DNA of 9,076 nt, from NCBI GenBank assembly GCA_028292785.1, contig JAQGLQ010000264.1, positions 1-9,076 of the forward strand, in the 5' to 3' direction. The stretch is from Noviherbaspirillum sp. Lineage in GTDB: Bacteria; Pseudomonadota; Gammaproteobacteria; Burkholderiales; Burkholderiaceae. Numbering within the stretch: the stretch's first letter is position 1; each line of letters opens with the position of its first letter. Below the pieces are notes generated by a model that was not told the origin of the DNA, made no database searches, and worked only from the letters and a program-made list of their open reading frames with translations. Made by a program: the position numbers and the translations under genes. This document shows, piece after piece, positions 1-6,589 of the stretch.

Positions 1-62
1 GTGTTGCCGACTTCCTGGTCCGCCTATTCTTGTGCGTCGCTTCACCGCTTGGTACGCAACTT

Positions 63-1313
63 CTATATTTGCCGATCCATCTTGCCCGCAAGGATATCGA
101 CGGGATGTTTTCCAGCATTTTTATATGCGTCCAAGTTGGCCAACAGCATTGCAATGCATGTCGAAATCGACTGCACGTTTTGATGCTTCGCGATTAGCTC
201 GTTTTCTGTTATCCGGTTTTCGTGGGGCTCGACAGGACATAGCAGTCCAGGGCCTTTGATTTCTGGCCTGCAGTGGCCTCCCTTGGGTAGAAAAACCTCT
301 ACGCCTCTCTTCGTGGGCGTGGCAGTGAACAGACCCACCAGCCATCGCACGAAGCGCATCCACATGCCATCCGCGACCCAATCCCCTTTTTCCGTGAGCG
401 CTACGGATTTCAGCTGCTCCGGTTTGTGGCCGAATCGTCGTGCTGCCTCATCGACGATGGCCAATGCTCCTTTGCCCAGAGGCATGCCGTTGACACTGAA
501 GTTATCGATATCATGATAAGCCCCGGCGACCGCCGCCAAGCCTCCGCCCATTGAATATCCGCCGGTCTTGATCGGCATGAACGTTTGAGATGAACGGTTA
601 TCGCCGCTGGGGATCGTCTTCGCCTTGTCCTTGAAGAATCCTTTTACTACGCCTGCCAGTTTGATTGCCGCTTTCATGTTCGGCGGCACCTTGCCGGTAA
701 TATTCAGAATGCAGTTCCACGTATTGCGCCCAGCTTGGAACTCATTCAAGCCTTCAAAAAACAGTACCGGCTGAATGACGTCCTGTACCGAGCCATCGCT
801 GTTGGTCACCTTCTCCTTGAAGAGAGCTAGCTTGGCTTGCAGACCGGATTCAGGATGCTCGAACGTCATCCAGCCGTCACCGATGCTATAGGTAATCTCA
901 GTCGGAGTACCGTCAAAAGCGTTCTGAATCTCTGTCTTGAGCGATTGCTCCAAAGGGCCGTCGCTATCTAACCCAAAGTTGTCCTCATAAAATCCGCCCC
1001 GGTACTCACCCTTCAAGCTCGACCTGTGCCCAAAAAAGAATTGGAAATAATCGATGTAGCTGACACTCTTTCGTGCCAGCTTGCCGCGATCAATGTTTGC
1101 AGGAGTTTGGACCTCTGTCTTGAAGGCATGCGCGCAGTCTGTCACCTCGTCGCGAAACGGATTCTCGGTCTTTCCATTGTTTTTCAAGATAACGCCGACA
1201 AGATTCTGCGGTACTTTCGTTGTTCCCGCGATTGGGTCGGTTGCCGGTTGTCCGATATGCGGAAAGCTCCCTAAGGCGAAAGGGCCTTGATTCAGGCTAG
1301 ATAAGCTGAACAT
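63..1313 (-). CDS. Putative type III effector, alpha/beta-hydrolase (lipase class 3-like)
   Basis: A 416-residue protein that I cannot assign to a named family. Seen: a nucleophile-elbow motif G-Y-S-M-G at 252-256 (Ser254), then a candidate Asp311 in KGDWVAD and His347 in KGGHCRPE, in the order and spacing of lipase class 3 / Mbeg1-like hydrolases. The stretch VLFFEGLNEFQAGRNTW (183-199) sits where such lipases carry the oxyanion-side strand before the elbow. A hydrophobic, arginine-bearing segment (320-330) could touch membrane. There is no Sec signal peptide. The first 25 residues carry no Asp, Glu, Lys or Arg and are rich in Ser, Gly, Pro and Gln, as in type III secretion signals. AGGAG lies 5 bases before the ATG. 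The gene directly upstream resembles a type III chaperone, which suggests this is its cargo, with lipase or phospholipase activity in a host cell. Alternatives are a type VI lipase effector or a cytoplasmic hydrolase. The hydrolase fold is fairly secure; secretion is inferred. Confidence 0.72.
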   Translation of the reverse strand: MFSLSSLNQGPFALGSFPHIGQPATDPIAGTTKVPQNLVGVILKNNGKTENPFRDEVTDCAHAFKTEVQTPANIDRGKLARKSVSYIDYFQFFFGHRSSLKGEYRGGFYEDNFGLDSDGPLEQSLKTEIQNAFDGTPTEITYSIGDGWMTFEHPESGLQAKLALFKEKVTNSDGSVQDVIQPVLFFEGLNEFQAGRNTWNCILNITGKVPPNMKAAIKLAGVVKGFFKDKAKTIPSGDNRSSQTFMPIKTGGYSMGGGLAAVAGAYHDIDNFSVNGMPLGKGALAIVDEAARRFGHKPEQLKSVALTEKGDWVADGMWMRFVRWLVGLFTATPTKRGVEVFLPKGGHCRPEIKGPGLLCPVEPHENRITENELIAKHQNVQSISTCIAMLLANLDAYKNAGKHPVDILAGKMDRQI

Positions 1314-1368
1314 CCATACTCCTGATTTTCAATGATGTAAAAGTGCGGCAGCGGCATCGATCTGGTTC

Positions 1369-1414
1369 GTCCGGAGGACGTCAGCAGTGATTTGATATTT
1401 CCGGTCCGCCGGAC
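1369..1414 (-). repeat. Inverted repeat between chaperone and effector genes
   Basis: Two 11-base arms, 1369-1379 and 1404-1414, are complementary at 10 of 11 positions and separated by 24 bases. In the minus-strand transcript they would form a stem in the 106-base gap between the two genes. No T-run follows, so it is not a standard intrinsic terminator. It could tune effector translation, stabilise the messenger, or be accidental. Confidence 0.4.
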
Positions 1415-1419
1415 ATTAC

Positions 1420-1938
1420 CTATTCCGGAGCGACGCCAAAAGTGTTCGCATATTCTTCGTCCCTTGCCGCAGTCAACAGTGCTTTCATCCTCTGGGCGTA
1501 CCCGACGAACGAGAAAAGCGTATCCGACAGCAATGGCATGTCGTGTTGCGCCCGGCACCGCATCGACCAGGTATAAACAATTCCTTCGCCTTCATCCGCA
1601 TAGGCGAGCACGCCCGCTTCTTCGCTCGATAGCCACAGGTTCAATCGGAGCGCTTGGACAAAAACGCCGTTGCTGAATATCTGCGGGGCGCATAAGAGAA
1701 GGCAGTGGAAACCGTAGCGATCGTCGACGGTCGAGAACGTGAGCACAACCACGAGGCCATCGGTCAGTTGCAAGGCACAGTTGCCATCCTCGTCGGGATG
1801 TACGGCGAATCCGAGCTTCGACTCCAGATCGCGGATCTCCGGCATAAGAAGAGCAAGCGCGCTTTGCATCAAAGTCTTTCTACCTTCAAGCGAGGGCACG
1901 GTGCTTATTTTTAAATAGGGGGTAAGAAAAGGCATCAT
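1420..1938 (-). CDS. CesT-family type III secretion chaperone (putative)
   Basis: A small acidic protein, 172 residues from the first ATG. It resembles Tir/CesT-class chaperones, which dimerise in the cytosol and hold the N-terminal region of one effector ready for export. Seen: an N-terminal helix ending in ...LESKLGF, a strand pair DGNCALQLTDGLVVVLTF, the strand LLLCAP, then ALRLNLWLSSEEAGVLAYADEG. The last segment closely matches, from memory, the ANLWF...LCYE block of E. coli CesT. A C-terminal amphipathic helix follows. From Met24 onward acidic residues outnumber basic ones by about 20 to 9, as usual for this class. The start is uncertain. The tandem ATGs at 1938/1935 lack a close Shine-Dalgarno and give about 20 residues beyond the normal fold. 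Met24 (position 1869) would give 149 residues, a typical length, but with only a weak GAAGG site 13 bases upstream. The putative effector lies 106 bases downstream on the same strand, the classic chaperone-effector order. Fold assignment was made by eye. Confidence 0.72.
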   Translation of the reverse strand: MMPFLTPYLKISTVPSLEGRKTLMQSALALLMPEIRDLESKLGFAVHPDEDGNCALQLTDGLVVVLTFSTVDDRYGFHCLLLCAPQIFSNGVFVQALRLNLWLSSEEAGVLAYADEGEGIVYTWSMRCRAQHDMPLLSDTLFSFVGYAQRMKALLTAARDEEYANTFGVAPE

Positions 1939-1939
1939 G

Positions 1940-1957
1940 TATTAGCTGGTATTAGCT
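1940..1957 (-). repeat. Direct repeat of an 8-mer, period 10
   Basis: The octamer AGCTAATA (minus strand) occurs twice, separated by two bases, immediately upstream of the first possible ATG of the chaperone-like gene. It fills the place where a Shine-Dalgarno would be, which weakens the case for that ATG. A ten-base period also suits a protein binding one face of the helix. No function can be shown from sequence. Confidence 0.4.
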
Positions 1958-2045
1958 CGCCTCAGCTCAAAACTCATCTTGTGCCTTTGCACGATCCGAC
2001 GGTTTGCGCGTCGCGGCAAGCACCGCTTCTCGGTATGTAAAGTGC

Positions 2046-2070
2046 ATTTAATATACATAGGTGTATAAAT
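2046..2070. promoter_or_regulatory. AT-rich imperfect dyad in divergent intergenic region
   Basis: Between the divergent chaperone-like gene and the 51-residue gene lies an AT-rich dyad. ATTT and ATACA on the left pair with TGTAT and AAAT on the right around a TAGG centre, with a three-base bulge on the left. It contains TATAAA (2064-2069) as a possible -10 for the plus-strand gene and TATATT (minus strand, 2055-2050) as a possible -10 for the chaperone side. I see no convincing -35 for either. It may be a shared promoter or operator. The rest of the 1939-2177 interval shows only the repeats listed separately. Confidence 0.35.
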
Positions 2071-2087
2071 TTGGCGGCATGACCGGC

Positions 2088-2102
2088 GCATGCAGGGCAT
2101 GC
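2088..2102 (+). repeat. GCATGC pair, short hairpin in leader
   Basis: Two copies of the self-complementary hexamer GCATGC flank AGG, so the segment can form a 6-bp stem with a 3-base loop. It lies about 75 bases upstream of the small plus-strand gene, within its likely untranslated leader. It could be structural or accidental. Confidence 0.25.
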
Positions 2103-2177
2103 AATGGGGCGGCCTCTTGTGAACCAATCGCCGGTGTTTATGCCTCATCGATATGGTCAACAAGAGGAGCTTGCACT

Positions 2178-2333
2178 ATGGATACGAACCAGCAGAAAGG
2201 TGCTGCAGCGCAGCCGGCCGAAGAGGAATTGAAAAAGCATGGCGACCAGCTGGCGCAACAGGTCAAGAATGCGGCCGGGCAGCCGTCGCAAGACAAGGAT
2301 GTGAAAAAGCGCGAAGACAACGCGGAAGATTAG
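2178..2333 (+). CDS. 51-residue hydrophilic protein, unknown function
   Basis: I do not recognise this protein. It starts at an ATG preceded by a strong AAGAGGAGC ribosome binding site about 7 bases upstream, and ends in TAG at 2331. A longer upstream frame exists, but this ATG is the one with the good site. The protein is dominated by Ala, Gln, Lys, Glu and Asp, has no Cys, Phe, Trp, Tyr or Ile, and has no signal peptide or membrane segment. Residues about 14-33 could form an amphipathic helix; the tail, rich in Lys, Asp and Glu, is probably disordered. The composition recalls small stress-induced hydrophilic proteins, but no family motif such as CsbD is visible. It is divergent from the chaperone-like gene and convergent with the VOC gene. 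The ribosome site and the biased composition argue for a real gene. Confidence 0.6.
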   Translation: MDTNQQKGAAAQPAEEELKKHGDQLAQQVKNAAGQPSQDKDVKKREDNAED

Positions 2334-2369
2334 CGGCTTGTAAGGAGGCACGGCACTCTGCATCCGTCA

Positions 2370-2390
2370 AGACCTGGGGTCCTCAGGTCT
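2370..2390. terminator. Inverted repeat between convergent genes
   Basis: AGACCTG and CAGGTCT form a 7-bp perfect stem, extendable by a G-U and a G-C pair, around a very short loop. It lies between the small plus-strand gene and the end of the VOC gene, and overlaps the VOC stop codon. Its place suits a bidirectional terminator, but no T-run follows on either strand, so it would be a weak or factor-assisted one. Confidence 0.35.
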
Positions 2391-2769
2391 GACGCGCATA
2401 GCTGATCGTCAGCATTTCCCATTGGTGGCCATCGGGTTCATTCCAGTAGACGCCGCGGCCTCCGTGCCAAGTATTGATCCGGAGGTCGACCGCGCCATGC
2501 ACATTGCTGCGATAGGGTATTCCGGCCGCCCTGATGCGACCGAGAATCGCGTCGAATTCGTTCTCGGCCACCCGGAAGCAATAATGAATCCTTGGAACGG
2601 GCTCGGTCCATTCATCGAAGTCCAGGGTCAATCCATCGTTTAGATAGACGGCAACGAACGGTCCGGCGCTTGCCGGTGACCATGGTACGCCGAGCAGCTC
2701 CGCCAGCAGCTTCGCCGACGCGGTTTTATTACGGGCCGGGACCATCAGGTGATCGAGATGAACGGTCAT
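2383..2769 (-). CDS. VOC-fold protein (glyoxalase/dioxygenase superfamily)
   Basis: A 128-residue single-domain member of the vicinal oxygen chelate superfamily. Seen: an N-terminal LDHLMVPA strand with His7, a central IHYCFRV strand with His62, and a C-terminal GVYWNEPDGHQWEML block with Glu118. That block is the usual end of the fold, where a Glu completes the metal site. His7, His62 and Glu118 are plausible metal ligands. The length fits two beta-alpha-beta-beta-beta modules. Such proteins work as lyases, isomerases, dioxygenases or drug-binding resistance proteins, and the substrate cannot be read from sequence. The ATG has a strong AGAGGAGA site close upstream. The gene follows the sirtuin by 84 bases on the same strand, so it may share the transporter transcript or have its own promoter; I see no clear promoter in the gap. 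The family call is firm, the function open. Confidence 0.85.
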   Translation of the reverse strand: MTVHLDHLMVPARNKTASAKLLAELLGVPWSPASAGPFVAVYLNDGLTLDFDEWTEPVPRIHYCFRVAENEFDAILGRIRAAGIPYRSNVHGAVDLRINTWHGGRGVYWNEPDGHQWEMLTISYARQT

Positions 2770-2853
2770 GGTGTTCTCCTCTTGCGTAATGCGTTGTCCC
2801 CCTGGCGGGAAAAGATGCCGCGTCGTACCCGCTTATCACGCATCGTAAATCAT

Positions 2854-3690
2854 CTATCCCGACTGCGCGCCGATCAACTGCACCAGCGGCAGTACCCGTT
2901 CCGACCGTTCTTCCACTTTCAGGCAAAGCAGATGATCGGCCCGCGTCCTTCCCAGATTGAGCGCCGCGACCGGCTTGCCCGCTTCCGCCATGAGCCTGCA
3001 TAGCCGATAGCTCGAATGCACCATCAGCGACGAACCCACCGCCAGCAGCGCGTCAGCGGCCAGCACTTTCCGTTCCGCTTCCTCGGTGCGCAGGCGCGGC
3101 ACGCCGTCGCCGAAGAACACCACATCAGGCATGAGCATGCCCGTGCAGTATGGGCATACGGGAATGTGAAAATCGGTCAGCCGATCTGGTTCGAGATGGG
3201 CGTCGCCATCCGGGGCGGGCAGGGCAACCGCGTCAGCCATCGCGGGATTCGCATTTTCAAGCAGCGACTGAACCAAACCGCGCGCATGCCGTGCTCCGCA
3301 TTGAAGGCATATGACCGCGTGGATGCATCCGTGAAGCTCGACGACGTCGGTACTCCCGGCGCGCCGATGCAGGCCATCCACGTTCTGCGTGATGATTCCG
3401 CCGCGCGTCGCCAGCCGGGCGATCGCGCGATGTCCCTCGTTCGGCTCGGCGCTGGCGAGCGTCGGCCACCCCGCCATGCTGCGGGCCCAGTAGCGCCGCC
3501 GGACCGATTCCGAATTGCGGAAGTCCGGTCCCTGGATGGGCGGCTTGCCGCGCCGCACGCCGTCCCGGTCCCGGTAATCGGGAATGCCCGAAGCGGTGCT
3601 GATTCCCGCGCCGGTCAGCCAGACCAGGTTCGGATGCCGTGCGATGAAATCGGCAAGCTGCGTTGCGGCTTCGAGAGCTTGGTTTTCCAT
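2854..3690 (-). CDS. Sir2-family NAD-dependent protein deacylase (class II, SIRT4-like)
   Basis: A 278-residue cytoplasmic sirtuin that removes acyl groups from lysines, consuming NAD and giving nicotinamide and O-acyl-ADP-ribose. Seen: the NAD-binding loop TGAGIST (26-32) and GIPDYR (35-40), the TQNVDGLH motif (101-108), the catalytic His120 in ELHG, zinc cysteine pairs Cys128/Cys131 and Cys179/Cys182, GSSL (219-222) and N-L at 245-246 for the adenosine side. All key residues are present, so it should be active. GIPDYR and the overall layout fit the SIRT4-like class rather than E. coli CobB (class III), whose Tyr/Arg succinyl-recognition pair I do not see. The ATG follows GAGGCGG and lies only 10 bases after the stop of the upstream transporter ATPase; the ribosome site lies in that junction, so the gene is probably cotranscribed with the peptide importer. 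Lipoamidase, deacetylase or ADP-ribosyltransferase activity all remain possible. Confidence 0.93.
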   Translation of the reverse strand: MENQALEAATQLADFIARHPNLVWLTGAGISTASGIPDYRDRDGVRRGKPPIQGPDFRNSESVRRRYWARSMAGWPTLASAEPNEGHRAIARLATRGGIITQNVDGLHRRAGSTDVVELHGCIHAVICLQCGARHARGLVQSLLENANPAMADAVALPAPDGDAHLEPDRLTDFHIPVCPYCTGMLMPDVVFFGDGVPRLRTEEAERKVLAADALLAVGSSLMVHSSYRLCRLMAEAGKPVAALNLGRTRADHLLCLKVEERSERVLPLVQLIGAQSG

Positions 3691-3700
3691 AAATTCCGCC

Positions 3701-4690
3701 TCAACGCATGTCGTTCAGGTGGCAGGCGGAGTAATGGCCCGGCGCGACTTCCTTGAGCAGTGGTTCCTCCGCCGAGCAGCGCGGCATCGCATGCGGACAG
3801 CGCGGATGGAAATGGCAGCCTGAAGGCGGATGCAGCGGCGAGGGAATCTCGCCCTTGATCGGGATGAAATGTTTCTTCTTCACTTCGAGGCGCGGCGCTT
3901 CGGCCAGCAGCGCCTGAGTGTACGGATGGTTGGGCGCGGAAAACAGCTGATCGGCCGGCAGGTCTTCGACGATGCGCCCGAGATACATCACCGCGACCCG
4001 GTCGCTTAGATGATGTACCACGGACAGGTCGTGGCTGATGAAGAGATAGGTCAGGTTCAGCTCATCGCGCAGCCGCATGAACAGGTTCAGTATCTGCGCC
4101 TGGATCGACACGTCGAGCGCCGCGACCGCTTCATCGCACACGAGGAACTCGGGCTTGACCGCGAGTGCCCGGGCGATGCCGATGCGCGCGCGCTGGCCGC
4201 CGGAGAACTGATGCGGAAAACGCCGCATGACGGCCGCATCGAGGCCGACCTGCTGCAGCAGATCCTCGACATAGGCTTCCTGCCCGGCGCGCGAGACCAT
4301 GCCATGCGCCAGCGGCGCTTCGCCGACGATGTCGCGCACCCGCATGCGCGGATTGAGCGAAGCGTACGGATCCTGGAAAATCATCTGCAATGCGAGCGTC
4401 GTCGCGCTGCCGCTTGCGTCAAGCTCCTTGCCTTTCCACAGCCGTCTTCCTTCGGAGAGTGGAAGCAGGCCGACCGCCATGCGGCCCAGCGTCGACTTGC
4501 CGCATCCCGATTCGCCGACCAGCCCGAACACTTCGCCCGGGCGAATCGCGAGACTGACCCGGTCCACCGCATGCACCGCCTGCTCCGGGACGCTTGCGCC
4601 GAACAGTTTGCCGGCCCGCGCGAACAGGGGCGCCGGCTTCGCGAAGCGTTTCGATACCTGCTGCAATTCAAGGATGGGTTCAGGATTCAT
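3701..4690 (-). CDS. Peptide ABC transporter ATP-binding protein (DppF/OppF type)
   Basis: A 329-residue ATPase, the second of two that drive uptake through the neighbouring permeases. Seen: Walker [10 protein letters not shown] (59-67), Q-loop Gln106 in IFQDP, signature FSGGQ (162-166), Walker B with Asp186 and Glu187, and switch His220 in FISHD. A C-terminal oligopeptide-transporter extension follows, with Cys292, Cys298, Cys305 and Cys323 in C-x5-C-x6-C spacing, the pattern that holds an iron-sulfur cluster in structurally studied Dpp ATPases. The start chosen at 4690 overlaps the upstream ATPase stop by 11 bases and has GAGG six bases upstream. An in-frame ATG at 4759 would add 23 arginine-rich residues from inside the previous gene and is unlikely. 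Walker B reads DEAVAALD, a variant also known in GsiA-type proteins. Substrate unknown. Confidence 0.93.
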   Translation of the reverse strand: MNPEPILELQQVSKRFAKPAPLFARAGKLFGASVPEQAVHAVDRVSLAIRPGEVFGLVGESGCGKSTLGRMAVGLLPLSEGRRLWKGKELDASGSATTLALQMIFQDPYASLNPRMRVRDIVGEAPLAHGMVSRAGQEAYVEDLLQQVGLDAAVMRRFPHQFSGGQRARIGIARALAVKPEFLVCDEAVAALDVSIQAQILNLFMRLRDELNLTYLFISHDLSVVHHLSDRVAVMYLGRIVEDLPADQLFSAPNHPYTQALLAEAPRLEVKKKHFIPIKGEIPSPLHPPSGCHFHPRCPHAMPRCSAEEPLLKEVAPGHYSACHLNDMR

Positions 4691-5693
4691 GCGGCGCCTC
4701 GACCGTATGCGGCGACGCGCCGACAGGATGAAAGCAGCGAAACTCGCGTCCGCCGTCATCCACCGTGATGGCCGGATCGTTGACGCACACCGCCGTGGCG
4801 CGCGGACAGCGTCCGCGGTACGGGCAGCCTTCAGGCCTGTTCAGCGGCGAGGGCGGACTGCCCGGAATCGGATGCAGCGGCTGCCGGCGCGTGCCGCGCG
4901 CCGGAATCGAATCCATCAACCCTCGCGTATAAGGGTGGCGCGGGTCCTCGATCACCTGGTTCACCGTGCCCTGTTCCACGATGATGCCCGCGTACATCAC
5001 GGCGACGCGGTCGGCCAGACCGGCGACCACGGCCAGATCGTGGGTGATCCAGATCAGGCTGGTGCCCGACTCGCGGCACAAGGTCTGCATCTCGTGCAGG
5101 ATCTGCCCCTGGATCGTGACGTCGAGCGCCGTGGTCGGTTCGTCGGCGATGATCAGGTCAGGCTTGTTCAGTAGCGCGATCGCAATCGCCACCCTCTGCC
5201 GCATGCCGCCCGAAAACTGATGGGGATAAGCATTCAGTCGCTCTTCCGGCGAAGGAATGCCGACCCGCGCCAGCGCTTCGCGCGCGCGTTCGCGCGCGGC
5301 CGCCTTGCCGACGCGCTCATGCGCGAGCACGGCTTCGATCATCTGCGTATCGATGCGCAGCACCGGATTGAGGGTCATCATCGGGTCCTGGAAAATCATC
5401 GCGATGCGGTTGCCGCGCAATGCGCGCAGCTGCGCTTGATTCATGCGCCGCAAGTCCTGTCCCTTGAACAGGATGCGGCCATCGACGATCTCGCCGGGCG
5501 GATCGATGAGGCCGAGGATGGAATTGCCGGTGATCGACTTGCCCGATCCCGATTCGCCCACCAGCCCGAGTATTTCGCCGGCGCCGATCCGGAAATCGAC
5601 CCCGTCCACCGCCTTGACGATGCCGGCGCGAGTGTAGAACCAGGTCTTCAGGTTCTCGACTTCGAGCACCGGGCATGTTGCGGCCGACATCAT
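4680..5693 (-). CDS. Peptide ABC transporter ATP-binding protein (DppD/OppD type)
   Basis: A 337-residue ATPase, partner of the next gene in an ATPase heterodimer under the inner-membrane permeases. Seen: Walker A GESGSGKS (46-53), Gln102 in IFQDP, signature FSGGM (160-164), Walker B IIADEP with Asp184 and Glu185, and His218 in WITHD. The C-terminal oligopeptide extension carries Cys290, Cys296, Cys303 and Cys320, again matching the iron-sulfur pattern of Dpp ATPases. FSGGM and PMMTLNP are typical of the D subunit, in contrast to FSGGQ and YASLNP in its partner. The start at 5693 is the first of two tandem ATGs; it overlaps the upstream stop as ATGA and has GGAGG close before it. The same frame stays open far upstream, but only as a shadow of the permease gene. 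Confidence 0.93.
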   Translation of the reverse strand: MMSAATCPVLEVENLKTWFYTRAGIVKAVDGVDFRIGAGEILGLVGESGSGKSITGNSILGLIDPPGEIVDGRILFKGQDLRRMNQAQLRALRGNRIAMIFQDPMMTLNPVLRIDTQMIEAVLAHERVGKAAARERAREALARVGIPSPEERLNAYPHQFSGGMRQRVAIAIALLNKPDLIIADEPTTALDVTIQGQILHEMQTLCRESGTSLIWITHDLAVVAGLADRVAVMYAGIIVEQGTVNQVIEDPRHPYTRGLMDSIPARGTRRQPLHPIPGSPPSPLNRPEGCPYRGRCPRATAVCVNDPAITVDDGGREFRCFHPVGASPHTVEAPHES

Positions 5694-6589
5694 GATCCCG
5701 CCTCCAGGCGCGGATTGAGCACGTCGCGCAGGCGGTCGGCGACCAGGTTGATGGAGACGATGGTGAGCAAGAGGGCCAGTCCCGGAAAAAAGCTGATCCA
5801 GTATTTGCCGGTCATCATGTATTGAAAGCCGTTGGCGATCAGGAGACCCAGCGATGGCTCGGTCGGCGGCAGGCCGAGGCCGAGAAACGACAGCGTCGCT
5901 TCCAGTCCGATCGCGGCCGCGACCTGCAGTGCCGCCACCACGATCAGCGGCGGCAGGCAGTTGGGCAGCAGGTGGTGAAACAGAATGCGCGGCGTGGACA
6001 GCCCGAGCAGCCGTGCCGCTTCGATGTATTCCTTGCGCCGCTCGACCATCGCCGCGCCGCGCATGGTGCGCGCATAGTAAGCCCATTGCACCGCCACCAG
6101 AGCGGCCACGATCTTGCCGGCGCCCTTGCCGAGAATCGCGAGCAGGATCAGCGCGATCAGGATCGCCGGAAAGGAAAGCTGGATGTCGGCGATGCGCATG
6201 ATCAGCGCTTCGACCTTGCCGCCAAAGAAGCCTGCTATCAGACCGAGCGTCATGCCGAGCGCCAGCGCCAGCAGCGTGGCGGACACTCCGACGGCGATGC
6301 TGACGCGCAGGCCGTACAGAATCGCCGACAGCATGTCCCGGCCTTGCTCATCGGTGCCGAGCAGATAAACCCGTGAACCGTCCGCCGAGGGCGAGCCGGG
6401 CGCAAGCCGCGAATCGGAAATGTCGAGCTGAGCGAGATCGTAGGGATTTTGCGGCGCGATCCAGGGCGCGAAGGCGGCGGCCAGCAGAATAGCCAGCAGC
6501 AGGAGCATGCCGAGCGCGGCTGTCCTGCTGCCGAAAAAATCGCCGGCGAAGCGCCGGAATGGATGATCGGCGAACGCAGCCGTCGTCAT
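5690..6589 (-). CDS. Peptide ABC transporter permease (DppC/OppC type)
   Basis: A 299-residue inner-membrane permease. Seen: a hydrophobic first helix at about 24-42, the hallmark GTDEQGRDMLSAI (78-90) of the C-type permease after a short periplasmic stretch, four or five further hydrophobic segments (about 96-120, 141-168, 213-236, 266-286), and the cytoplasmic EAA loop EYIEAARLLGLSTPRI... (187-210), ending in HHLLPN, which docks with the ATPases. The N-terminal region before the first helix (FRRFAGDFF...) fits the OppC_N domain. The start at 6589 overlaps the upstream permease stop by four bases (ATGA) and has GGAGG 8 bases upstream, so translation is probably coupled. It pairs with the preceding permease to form the channel. 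Substrate class, peptide or glutathione-like, cannot be told from sequence. Confidence 0.93.
   Translation of the reverse strand: MTTAAFADHPFRRFAGDFFGSRTAALGMLLLLAILLAAAFAPWIAPQNPYDLAQLDISDSRLAPGSPSADGSRVYLLGTDEQGRDMLSAILYGLRVSIAVGVSATLLALALGMTLGLIAGFFGGKVEALIMRIADIQLSFPAILIALILLAILGKGAGKIVAALVAVQWAYYARTMRGAAMVERRKEYIEAARLLGLSTPRILFHHLLPNCLPPLIVVAALQVAAAIGLEATLSFLGLGLPPTEPSLGLLIANGFQYMMTGKYWISFFPGLALLLTIVSINLVADRLRDVLNPRLEAGS

Noticed and set aside
1..62. Possible further gene or terminator downstream of the hydrolase gene
   Set aside because: Only a 5-bp TGCGT/ACGCA inverted repeat with a large loop is visible and no supported frame; too little sequence to judge.
1939..2177. Search for an hrpII/PIP-type box (TTCG repeats) upstream of the chaperone-like gene
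   Set aside because: I found no TTCG-N16-TTCG arrangement on the minus strand in this interval, so HrpB/HrpX-type control is not supported by sequence.
3016..3756. Plus-strand open frame opposite the sirtuin gene
   Set aside because: His/Arg-rich shadow of a well-supported sirtuin gene, with no recognisable domain.
4118..4141. Walker B of the second ATPase reads DEAVAALD instead of the common DEPVSALD
   Set aside because: The catalytic Asp and Glu are intact, and an Ala after DE is, from memory, known in GsiA-type peptide/glutathione ATPases, so it is a family variant and not a defect.
4010..5174. Long plus-strand open frames opposite the ATPase genes
   Set aside because: Antisense shadows caused by high GC; the composition is Arg/His/Ala-rich and without motifs.
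5694..6086. Long N-terminal extension of the first ATPase frame
   Set aside because: It is an open shadow frame inside the permease gene, with low-complexity Arg/Ala/Gly sequence. The ATGA-coupled start at 5693 with GGAGG explains the gene.
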